Assembly (NCBI GenBank): GCA_023458875.1
Contig: JAEWXO010000019.1
Span: 1-21,233, forward strand
Length of the DNA stretch: 21,233 nt
DNA from: Bacillota bacterium
GTDB lineage: Bacteria; Bacillota; Clostridia; Oscillospirales; Ruminococcaceae
Direction of reading: 5' to 3'
The notes under the pieces are model-generated. The model was not told where the DNA came from and did not search any database. It was given only the letters and a program-made list of their open reading frames with translations. Below are positions 7,013 to 14,927 of this stretch, one piece after another (the stretch's first letter is position 1; every line of letters begins with the position of its first letter). Position numbers and translations under genes: made by a program.

Positions 7013-9697
7013 TTAACTGCATTCATAATCAGGAACATCGGCTTCAATAAAACAATACTTATCCTGTGGAGTTGCATTTTTAATATCCTTTATTCTCGGA
7101 TATCTTTTTTTACGCATCTCAGTAATCAGTTTCTGTACTGCTCTTGCATTACCGGTCTTATCGTTACGGTTTTTATATAATTTCTCAAAATATTTCTGAA
7201 TTTTTTCAATTGCAGCATTATCATAAAAATCCTTGGAATCCCTGCACATTTTTTTAAATATTTCTGTAAGCTGATACGGAGTATAATCTTTAAAATCATA
7301 TCTTGTACACCTTGATAATATTCCGGCATTTGCCGAGACAAACGACTCGTACTCCGTGCTGTATACAACAAATATGACATTAAAGTCCTTGCGCTCATCA
7401 ACCATTCTGTTCATCATAGCATTGAGTGCAGCATGACCGTATTGCTTGTCTTTTGAAAGCTGATATGCTTCTTCAATAACCAAAACGGTATTATTCTGCT
7501 TAGCTTCGTCCATTTTTTCATTAATGATTTTCTGTGAATCACCTATATGAGTGCCTATAATTGCCGATGCGTCAACAATAACAGGATTACGGCCTCCGAG
7601 AATCCCTGTTGCATAGTAAAGCTGGGCTACAAGCTTTGCAGCTGTTGATTTACCTGTTCCGGGATTGCCTACCCAGATCATGTGTTCCGGTCCGGGATAC
7701 TGTATTCCTTTGTCAATACATTCGTCATACAGATTGCATTGATCATCAAACATCTGCTCTAAAAATTCCATGCCTATATACTGCTTCAGTTCTTTGTATG
7801 CCTCATCTCTTGTCGATGCACCAAAGCCATTGAATAAATGTTCGCTTCCGGTAAAATCCTTAACGGCCATTGCAGGTGAGACTGTCCCCTCTCGCATCTG
7901 GGCATTACTGACTACTGTTTTTGCAAGGTTAATTACGTCTCTTGCATTTCCGAAATTTTTTCGGTCGCGTTCTTTATAATAGTTTACAAAATAACAGCTC
8001 AGTTTATCATCTGCTTCCTTCTCTAATAAGAGGTTATTTTTTCTTATGTATTCACGGAATATTTTTTCAAGAACAGGCGGCTTGTAATCATCTATTGTAA
8101 TGACATTTCTCATGTTAAACCTTGACGGGAGGCCTTCATTCATTTTGAAAAAATCATTCATTTTTGAACGGTATCCTGCAATAACAACACAAAAATGATA
8201 TTTTGTATTTGTCATTGCTGCAACCAGAGTATTTATAACCTCTGCGCAGTAATTTTCTCCTCCGGAGCTGCTGCCGTCACTGAGATTTACAAGTGAGTAA
8301 ACCTCGTCTATAAAAAGAACGCCCTCCTGAGCACGCTCAATTGCATTTACGGTATTTATAGCTGATGAACCGACATACTGACCGACAAGATTGTCACGTG
8401 AGGCACATATCGTATGTCCGGATTTTAAAATTTTATGCTTATACAGAATCCGTCCGATAAGCTTTGCTATTTCTGTCTTTCCGACACCGGGATTGCCCTG
8501 AATGACAAAGTTGGGAATTTTGAATGCACTGTTGTCATAGTTTAAATTTTCAAACCTTTCAAGGCAGAAAAGATTATCGGTTATTTTTTTTTCTTTATGT
8601 CCGCTGTATTTTACATAATTTTCGAACTCCAGAATATTTCTTTTTATAACATTATAAGCGTTTTCCCATCCGCTCTCTCTGCGTTCTTCAAGAAGCTTTT
8701 CAGGGTCTTCAAGAGAATATCTGATATTTTTCTGTGCATAAATCTCCTTGACGGTCTGTGACGAAAACGGTACATGATCATCAGGGTAATCACGGATAAA
8801 TATTTCTATTCTATCCCTGAATGTATTCAGTCCCAGCTCTGATTCATTACAGTAAAAAAGCATCGTATTGACTATATCTCCTATATTTTCTTCATTCCAG
8901 TCAATATAAAGCTTTTTAACACGGTCATTTGAAATTCTGCATCCGTATATTCCCCAATAAAACAGAAGATTTCTTATTTCATCACTGCTCGGCTGTTTTA
9001 CAATAAGGCATGTATCTGAATTAAATGTACGTTTATTTTCACTGTCTTCAGAAAGAAATAATGACGACATTGACAGTTCACTGTTGTTTGAAAGCATCTG
9101 CTGTATTTCTTTTGTTCCCAGTCCCTTTGAAAGAAATATGCAGATATTTTTGTTGTCGTTAGTCATTGATTTCCAGTTTTCAAACAACCTGTTGTAATTA
9201 CGTCTGCTTACGCTGTCCGTTCTGTTTATAAAATCATCAAGACTTGTAAAAACAATTGCCGTCCTCTTTTTTTTGTTTTTCATCAGTGCTTCTGCTTTAT
9301 GAATAAAATCAGCATCACTTTCCATAGGATAACGCATTTTAATATTTCTTTTCTGTTTATCTGTTTCCTTTTTTTCAGGTGATTCTTTCTTTTCCTTCAC
9401 ACCGAAAATATTGAATATATCATCCGCATCCTCAGTCTTTTCTTTTTCCTTTTCCTTATTTGCCGGCTGACTTATACTTTCCGAATAATTTTCGGCACTC
9501 TGTCTGTCACGGAAATACAGACCCATACCGCTTCCGGAATAAAATATAACACATTCATATCCTATATTTTTCAGATACCTGCATAAATAATATTCAAAGC
9601 TTACAATCTGTAAATCAGGGGTGCAGAATGAATCCATTATATTTCCCGATATGCAGAAAATCCTGTATGATGAATACTCAAAAATAGATTTTTCCAA
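7013..9697 (-). CDS. large tandem AAA+ ATPase, CbbX/SpoVK type
   Basis: An 894-residue protein with two AAA+ modules. Module 1 has Walker A GNPGVGKT (401-408), Walker B VLFIDEVY (460-467), sensor-1 region VVIAGYR (504-510) and arginine-finger region GLPSRFN (522-528). Module 2 has Walker A GNPGTGKS (677-684), Walker B VLVIEEAY (738-745, with E in place of the usual first D), and SRCTRYDF (795-802). These patterns belong to the CbbX/SpoVK/EccA clade, whose members remodel protein complexes in rings. Residues 1-330 hold a charged linker (about 78-120) and strands such as RTAIVFTSLDDF and NICIFLSKGLGT arranged like a degenerate third AAA core without a Walker A motif. The start codon is TTG, with GGGGTG seven bases upstream and no better ATG. 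No membrane helix or protease domain is present. It is the largest gene of the block and likely its motor. Confidence 0.9.
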   Translation of the reverse strand: MEKSIFEYSSYRIFCISGNIMDSFCTPDLQIVSFEYYLCRYLKNIGYECVIFYSGSGMGLYFRDRQSAENYSESISQPANKEKEKEKTEDADDIFNIFGVKEKKESPEKKETDKQKRNIKMRYPMESDADFIHKAEALMKNKKKRTAIVFTSLDDFINRTDSVSRRNYNRLFENWKSMTNDNKNICIFLSKGLGTKEIQQMLSNNSELSMSSLFLSEDSENKRTFNSDTCLIVKQPSSDEIRNLLFYWGIYGCRISNDRVKKLYIDWNEENIGDIVNTMLFYCNESELGLNTFRDRIEIFIRDYPDDHVPFSSQTVKEIYAQKNIRYSLEDPEKLLEERRESGWENAYNVIKRNILEFENYVKYSGHKEKKITDNLFCLERFENLNYDNSAFKIPNFVIQGNPGVGKTEIAKLIGRILYKHKILKSGHTICASRDNLVGQYVGSSAINTVNAIERAQEGVLFIDEVYSLVNLSDGSSSGGENYCAEVINTLVAAMTNTKYHFCVVIAGYRSKMNDFFKMNEGLPSRFNMRNVITIDDYKPPVLEKIFREYIRKNNLLLEKEADDKLSCYFVNYYKERDRKNFGNARDVINLAKTVVSNAQMREGTVSPAMAVKDFTGSEHLFNGFGASTRDEAYKELKQYIGMEFLEQMFDDQCNLYDECIDKGIQYPGPEHMIWVGNPGTGKSTAAKLVAQLYYATGILGGRNPVIVDASAIIGTHIGDSQKIINEKMDEAKQNNTVLVIEEAYQLSKDKQYGHAALNAMMNRMVDERKDFNVIFVVYSTEYESFVSANAGILSRCTRYDFKDYTPYQLTEIFKKMCRDSKDFYDNAAIEKIQKYFEKLYKNRNDKTGNARAVQKLITEMRKKRYPRIKDIKNATPQDKYCFIEADVPDYECS

Positions 9698-9718
9698 ATC
9701 AAATCACCCCTGCTGACT

Positions 9719-11146
9719 TTATTTCTGCTGTTGCGGATTGGCAATTACAAATGATGATGTATCAACATCAGATGCGTTTTTGTTCCTTGTATTCTCATGG
9801 CATTTAATATTTATACTGTCTACCTGACTGCAGTTCTTCTTTATATTGTTTATTATGTTTTTTCTGTATTGTTCACGACTTTCTTCCGAACAGTCATTAT
9901 CATTGCTTTTAATAATTATATCTGTTTTTATCTCATTATCATCGTCTGTGTATGGTACTATGGAAACAGTCAGCTCTTCATCTGTAAGATTGCATTTATA
10001 TGTTCTCTCACTGGCATTTGAAGGATCCCCGTCTGAATACAGTGATTCTGTAAGTGTAAATCCTTTTTCTTTAAGAACATTATAAATTTCCTTTTCTACA
10101 CCCATTCTGCTGAGATTATATGTCATAAGATAAAATGCATCCACAACGGACTCCGTTATCTCTGCGTATAAATGATTAAGCAGCTCTGTTTCCTTTTTAA
10201 TTTCGTATAATGTCAGAGATGATGCTTCGTCTGCAATCTTTTTTTCGCTTTTCTCAATGCAGGCGGGATACTTTTCGTACTGTCCGTCCATGAACTGAGT
10301 CAGATCAATGAGCATAACATCATCTGAATTTTCACTTTCTCTGTATTCTGTTTCCTTAAGATTTTCAAGATACTCTTTTATTTCAGCAATCAGAAATACG
10401 CAGCTCTGATAATAAAACTCATATTCCTTTTCATCTGCATCATTTTTATATATATTCATATATATTTCTGTAATCGCAGCTGCTGTCATACTGATGGCTG
10501 TCTGATAATTACCGTTTTCAATATCCTTTTGAGCGTTTTTGATATGATTGAGGGCAGCCTCCGAAAATGATGCATCAAGGAGCTCTCTGGCATCTGCAAC
10601 AAGCTCCTCCGCTCTTTGCCTTGCTAAAATATCTTTTGATGTAAGCTCATCATCAATACGGCTTATCTGACTTATTATACTTTCACGGAGTGCGGAAAGA
10701 CCACGGGCTATTTCCGCATTGCTTCTGTTAATGGTTTCGGTGTATTTTTTCTGAAACTCTTTATTTGTCTTTTCTATACACTGAAATGTTTTCTTTTCGG
10801 TTTCATGAAGAAGCTTTTTAAAATCATCTATATTTCCGTTACTAATACCCTGAGAAACGACAGTGTGCATATTTTTTATATTTTCTATCATTTTTTCGGT
10901 ACTGTCTTCAAATGCACCTGTCTGGGAAAACAGATATTTTGTTACAGAGTCGTTTAGTTCTCCTATTTCACCGGTCATTTTTTTTATTTTAACAGCGTCC
11001 CTTTTTTTCTTATAATTATGTACAGCTATTGCTCCGGCAAAAACACATTTCGCTGTAGTTGTCAGAATTTTATCAGCAGCATTTGCAGCTGCAAGAATCA
11101 TTACAGCCGGTGTAAAGAATATAGAACCTGAACTTATACCACTCAT
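9719..11146 (-). CDS. membrane-anchored coiled-coil protein
   Basis: A 475-residue protein that I do not recognise. Residues about 9-43 are hydrophobic (FFTPAVMILAAANAAD ... CVFAGAIAV), followed by KKKRD, which suggests an N-terminal membrane segment or hairpin with the rest in the cytoplasm. Residues about 55-195 are heptad-like and charged (coiled coil). Residues about 195-350 are a helical region (ELLDASFSEAALNHIKNAQKDI ... YQTAISMTAAAITEI), and the last third is a small alpha/beta domain beginning IYNVLKEKGFTLTES. The order coiled coil, helical region, alpha/beta domain is the same as in the protein encoded just upstream at 11148-12578, and the helical parts align loosely, so the two look like distant paralogues. 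The ATG is one base after the upstream stop, with GGTGAGAT as ribosome site. Probably a structural scaffold at the membrane (inference). Confidence 0.8.
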   Translation of the reverse strand: MSGISSGSIFFTPAVMILAAANAADKILTTTAKCVFAGAIAVHNYKKKRDAVKIKKMTGEIGELNDSVTKYLFSQTGAFEDSTEKMIENIKNMHTVVSQGISNGNIDDFKKLLHETEKKTFQCIEKTNKEFQKKYTETINRSNAEIARGLSALRESIISQISRIDDELTSKDILARQRAEELVADARELLDASFSEAALNHIKNAQKDIENGNYQTAISMTAAAITEIYMNIYKNDADEKEYEFYYQSCVFLIAEIKEYLENLKETEYRESENSDDVMLIDLTQFMDGQYEKYPACIEKSEKKIADEASSLTLYEIKKETELLNHLYAEITESVVDAFYLMTYNLSRMGVEKEIYNVLKEKGFTLTESLYSDGDPSNASERTYKCNLTDEELTVSIVPYTDDDNEIKTDIIIKSNDNDCSEESREQYRKNIINNIKKNCSQVDSINIKCHENTRNKNASDVDTSSFVIANPQQQK

Positions 11147-11147
11147 A

Positions 11148-12578
11148 TTATCTCACCGCCCTTTTCATTGAAAGCTCCTTTTTCCTTTTCTCTATTGCTT
11201 TGCTTTTGATTATATTTATCGCATTTTCCGGACCGATATCCTTGCCGCAGTTGCTTTCAAATATAATCGGAACATCTCCGGCAATATTCATTACAGATAA
11301 TCTGATATTTTCCTCGGTTGCTTTTAAATTTTCAGGAGTACCTGAGCCGACATGTTCGACATATACCCCTATACAGTTTAATACATATATTTTATCAGGA
11401 GACACCGGAAAAATCACTACGCTTATTTTTTTATCCGCCTCTTCGGAATTAATAAGAAATTCATTTCTTATATCATTGTCTTTAAATTCATTTTTTGAAA
11501 TAAATCCGTTTCTTTCATCGCGCAGAATATGTATAAGTTTTCTTGCAATAACAGAGGCACGTACGAATGAAGCTGTAAATCCGGAATGTATATAAATTCT
11601 CATATTGCATGCATTTTTATGAATCTCAGTAATATGGTCTGTTTTTTCAGAAAGCTCTTCAAATGAAATATTTATACCGTTTTTTCTTTGCTTTTTAAGA
11701 AAGTTTACTATTTTCTCGTTTTTCGTATTTCCTTCACACCTAAAAACAGCGTCCAAAAAATCCTGCAACGATGAAATCTCTTCAGTCATTTCATGATATT
11801 CGTTAAATGACCAGAAATCAAGAGTATCGGTAATTCTCTCTGAAAAAACAAGAAGCTCCTTTTCAAAGTAATCATTCTTTATCATTCTGAAATCATCAGA
11901 CGTAACAAATTCACTGACCTGACGTGTATATGACTGAAGCTGATTAAAATATCTGCTCCACTGTTCAAGACTTTTTTTGATTCTTTCTTCAAACATTACT
12001 AGCTGAAATTCTATATTTGATGAGTTAGCCATACAGGCCTCATAAAATCCTGAGTTAAAGTCTACCTTTGTAGCTTCCATCTGCATAAGCAATGCATTTG
12101 CAGCGTTTGGTTCGAAAAATTCGTGTGGATATTTTACAGAGAATTCATGGAACTGATTATACGCCTTTTCCATCCTTTTCTGAGCTTCATTTTTCTGAAT
12201 TGTATCCTTATCGGTAATTTTCTTATTTATATTATGAAGCTGGGAAGACAATTCCGTTTCTATTTCCAGCATCTGAAGACGCATATCATCATTCTCGCGT
12301 TTCAGTTTCATATAATCAGCATTCATTTCTTCAATTTTTTCATTCAGCTGGTTATTTATCCTGTCAGAAAAGCTTTTGAATTCTTTTTCATACTCAGTAC
12401 GAAGCTGAGTATCATGCTCTCTTACTGTATTTATCAAATCCTGCTGGGTTTCTTCAAGTTTTTTATTTACTGAAGATTCATATTCGGAGCGTATATAATC
12501 CATATTCTGTATATTACTCTCATATTGTCTTCGAAGCTTTTCAAGCTTTTTGTTCAGCATTACTGTCTCTACGCTCAT
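11148..12578 (-). CDS. long coiled-coil protein, paralogue of its downstream neighbour
   Basis: A 476-residue protein with no family that I recognise. Residues about 8-145 are a strong coiled coil (LNKKLEKLRRQYESN ... LNEKIEEMNADYMKLKREND). Residues about 145-290 are helical and aromatic-rich, with FFEPNAANALLMQMEAT ... FYEACMANSSNIEFQL aligning loosely with the helical part of the protein at 9719-11146. Residues about 320-460 form an alpha/beta domain (RIYIHSGF, KISVVIFPVSPDKIYVLNCIGVYVE, VPIIFESNCGKDIG). There is no membrane segment. The ATG at 12578 has GGGG nine bases upstream; an ATG at 12587 sits directly against that GGGG and is less likely. It may form a hetero-oligomeric scaffold with its membrane-anchored paralogue (inference). 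Confidence 0.8.
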   Translation of the reverse strand: MSVETVMLNKKLEKLRRQYESNIQNMDYIRSEYESSVNKKLEETQQDLINTVREHDTQLRTEYEKEFKSFSDRINNQLNEKIEEMNADYMKLKRENDDMRLQMLEIETELSSQLHNINKKITDKDTIQKNEAQKRMEKAYNQFHEFSVKYPHEFFEPNAANALLMQMEATKVDFNSGFYEACMANSSNIEFQLVMFEERIKKSLEQWSRYFNQLQSYTRQVSEFVTSDDFRMIKNDYFEKELLVFSERITDTLDFWSFNEYHEMTEEISSLQDFLDAVFRCEGNTKNEKIVNFLKKQRKNGINISFEELSEKTDHITEIHKNACNMRIYIHSGFTASFVRASVIARKLIHILRDERNGFISKNEFKDNDIRNEFLINSEEADKKISVVIFPVSPDKIYVLNCIGVYVEHVGSGTPENLKATEENIRLSVMNIAGDVPIIFESNCGKDIGPENAINIIKSKAIEKRKKELSMKRAVR

Positions 12579-12605
12579 TTTCACCATCCCCTGTCCGCCA
12601 ATAAT

Positions 12606-13469
12606 CTAAATATTAAGTTCATCTGTGATTCTGTTTATTTCATCCGCTCTTTTCTGTACGAGAATTGCTATATGTGACTGAATTTCATTTATCATATCAG
12701 AAATATCATCAAGCTTTTGTGAAGCTGTAGTATATCCGTTATCGTCCTTATAATATTCTAATATCCCACTGTAATATGAAAGCTCATTTTTCAGCTTTTC
12801 AGCCTTTTGTGAATTTTCAGGATTTTCCTCATAATTCTTTTTAAGCAGCTCCTTCTGTGCTGTTATATTCTTTAATTCATCAAGCTTATTATTTATATTT
12901 TCAATTTCACTTTCGGCCTTGCTTATTTCACTGATAATTTCTTCTTTTTTTTCTGAAAGCTGTGCGCCTTCCTGCTGTGCTTTAAGAAGTCTTTCCTCAA
13001 GCAGTTGTATTTCAGCTTTTGCCTGATTGTTTTTATAATCAAGTTCAGAGATTATCCTTGAAATCTCTGAACTTTCGTCTGATTTATCTGAAAAATTCAT
13101 CTCAAGCTTTCCGTCTTCATCGGAGGAAGTGATTATGATTGCTGAGCCGCTGAAATCTGTACTGTTTGTTATCTCATTTCTTCTTCTTACTTCAAGAGTA
13201 CAGCTTATTTTTTTATTAAATACAATTGCTGCGTATTCAAGCCGGTACAGTGGTGACGGTTTATATACTACGGATAATTTAAGCTTTCCTTCATCACCGT
13301 TTAATGACGGATTAATACACTGTATAACTGATGACGTCTGAATAAAGCCGTTTGACTTTGGTTCGACAGGTTTTATGCACTGAACAATTTCAAAATCAAT
13401 ATCGTTACTCAAAAAGTCCTGACAAACAGAGTTATTTAAAATTATTATACAGTCAGAATCTATAACCAT
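12606..13469 (-). CDS. N-terminal beta domain plus coiled-coil protein
   Basis: A 287-residue protein that I do not recognise. The first 125 residues or so are rich in beta-prone segments (DCIIILNNSVC, LSVVYKPS, LEYAAIVFNKKISCTLEVRRR, GSAIIITSSDED) and could form a small beta-sandwich. Residues about 130-285 are an almost unbroken coiled coil (LDYKNNQAKAEIQLLEERL, ISEISKAESEIENINNKLDEL, IAILVQKRADEINRITDEL). No signal peptide, membrane segment or enzyme motif is visible. The ATG at 13469 has GAGG nine bases upstream; a GTG directly before it is an equally placed alternative start. It lies between the radical SAM gene and the two long coiled-coil genes, so it may belong to the same scaffold or be the substrate of the radical SAM protein (inference). 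Confidence 0.75.
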   Translation of the reverse strand: MVIDSDCIIILNNSVCQDFLSNDIDFEIVQCIKPVEPKSNGFIQTSSVIQCINPSLNGDEGKLKLSVVYKPSPLYRLEYAAIVFNKKISCTLEVRRRNEITNSTDFSGSAIIITSSDEDGKLEMNFSDKSDESSEISRIISELDYKNNQAKAEIQLLEERLLKAQQEGAQLSEKKEEIISEISKAESEIENINNKLDELKNITAQKELLKKNYEENPENSQKAEKLKNELSYYSGILEYYKDDNGYTTASQKLDDISDMINEIQSHIAILVQKRADEINRITDELNI

Positions 13470-13480
13470 CACTTTTCACC

Positions 13481-14128
13481 TCACTTAATTATTTGTTTCC
13501 ATATTTCCATAGCATTCTTTGACGGTACGCCCGTAAGAATGCTTTTATCTTTATAAAATATTATTTCAGCTTTTCTTTTTTTCTGACTGTAATATTCCGT
13601 TCCGCAATTTTTATATCTGTCAGTAAGGTACAGTATTTTCTGATTTGACGAACCTTTTGCAAATTCGCCTTTGTCAAGCAGGATATCATATCTTCCGTCT
13701 ATAAGTATATCTGTAAGCTGAAGAAGTGACTGTACGGATTTATTATCAGCTGAACTTTTTATCAGCTCCTCATATGTAAATCCACTGTAAATTATTACTC
13801 CGAAATCCTCACATTTATATTTAACGGCCGAAATAAGGGTATATAATGCTTCAGCCTGTAAAAAAGGTTCACCGCCACTAATAGTAATGCCCTCTATATT
13901 TTTCTCATTTAAAATAATTTCAGATGTTTCATCAATACCTGCATCATATCCGCCATCAAATGACTGTATACTCTCTGCAATACATCCCTTGCATCTGAAC
14001 GGGCATCCCTGCACCCATAACGCAAAACGATTGTACGGTCCTAATAATTCTGTACTTCTGACATAATGACTTATTCTTATTGTTTCAGCGGACTCCTTTA
14101 AATCTGATATGCTGTTGTTCAATCTCAT
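13481..14128 (-). CDS. radical SAM protein of the NrdG / glycyl-radical-activase type
   Basis: A 215-residue radical SAM protein. The 4Fe-4S-binding motif C-x3-C-x2-C is in QGCPFRCKGCI (C42, C46, C49), and the SAM-binding GGEP motif is at 85-88 (TISGGEPFLQAEAL). The opening RSTELLGPYNRFALWVQGC is typical of the anaerobic ribonucleotide reductase activase NrdG and PFL-activase relatives, and the length fits. NrdG normally lies next to nrdD, but no glycyl radical enzyme gene is present here, so its target is unknown and a housekeeping nrdG is unlikely. The start at 14128 has GAGG six bases upstream; ATGs at 14143 and 14140 precede that site. It overlaps the end of the kinase-like gene by 44 bases, which points to coupled translation. 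The C-terminal part, with the basic QKKRK stretch and IDGRYDILLDKGEFAKGSSNQK, matches the activase pattern. Confidence 0.88.
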   Translation of the reverse strand: MRLNNSISDLKESAETIRISHYVRSTELLGPYNRFALWVQGCPFRCKGCIAESIQSFDGGYDAGIDETSEIILNEKNIEGITISGGEPFLQAEALYTLISAVKYKCEDFGVIIYSGFTYEELIKSSADNKSVQSLLQLTDILIDGRYDILLDKGEFAKGSSNQKILYLTDRYKNCGTEYYSQKKRKAEIIFYKDKSILTGVPSKNAMEIWKQIIK

Positions 14129-14912
14129 AAAAATCCTCATCATTTAAATTAAGCCCGTACATTACGACATTTACATTTTTATTTTCAGCATTGAATTTTA
14201 TTTTAACTTTACTGCAGTCACCCACATTTACCTCAAGTATTCCGACAGGCATAATACAATCACCGTATACGCTTGACGGATTTGATATATTTTTATTGCT
14301 TATGTGTCTTTTTGAAACTGCTATTCTGAAGTAATTGCCTTCATCAACAGGAATATCAAACTCTTCTGTATTTCCTGAAGCACCGTCAAATAATTTTCTG
14401 AATTCGATTCTTCCTGTTCTTTTATTATTTAAAATTATTCCATAATCATATTCCGGTTCATATATCCAGGATTTAACATCCGATTCGTCTGTATTTTCCT
14501 TGCTGTCGTCATGCTCAGCTTCTGCTGGATTGGTTTCATACTTTTTTTTAATTTCATTTATTATATTTAAAATATCAGAAAAAGACAATCTGTTTTCTCT
14601 TTTTATTACTGTCATTCCTTCAAGAATATCTGCAAATTCCATGTATTTATCAGGGATATATTTTCTTTCAATAACAGAGCCTGATAAGCTGAAATCTATT
14701 GTCATAAAATATTCATCAACAGGAAAATCTATATAATCAAAATAATCACATCCTGAAAGTATTCTGAATAAAATCATTCCAAATGAATAAACATCAGATG
14801 CCTCATTTCTTTCTTCAAGATTTATAAATTCCTGAGGATCCTTATACTGTAAAGGTACTTCTCTGTCTTCTATAAGTCTTGAAAAGACATTAATTTTTTG
14901 ATTCATACTCAT
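14085..14912 (-). CDS. protein-kinase C-lobe-only protein with beta-rich C-terminal domain
   Basis: A 275-residue protein. Residues about 20-120 resemble the second half of a Ser/Thr protein kinase: PLQYKDPQEF stands where the APE motif would be, SDVYSFGMILFRILSG (39-54) is a clear subdomain IX with its conserved Asp (D40), and ILEGMTVIKRENRLSFSDIL is subdomain XI with the conserved Arg (R108). The N-lobe, the Gly-rich loop, the catalytic HRD and the DFG are all absent, so it cannot be an active kinase. An acidic linker (129-146) follows, then a beta-rich domain (155-270). The start is firm: GGAGGT lies seven bases upstream and the Hsp70 stop is only 15 bases before the ATG, so this is not a frame-broken longer gene within the window. 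It may be a pseudokinase interaction domain (inference). Confidence 0.75.
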   Translation of the reverse strand: MSMNQKINVFSRLIEDREVPLQYKDPQEFINLEERNEASDVYSFGMILFRILSGCDYFDYIDFPVDEYFMTIDFSLSGSVIERKYIPDKYMEFADILEGMTVIKRENRLSFSDILNIINEIKKKYETNPAEAEHDDSKENTDESDVKSWIYEPEYDYGIILNNKRTGRIEFRKLFDGASGNTEEFDIPVDEGNYFRIAVSKRHISNKNISNPSSVYGDCIMPVGILEVNVGDCSKVKIKFNAENKNVNVVMYGLNLNDEDFYEIEQQHIRFKGVR

Positions 14913-14927
14913 AAATATTACCTCCGG

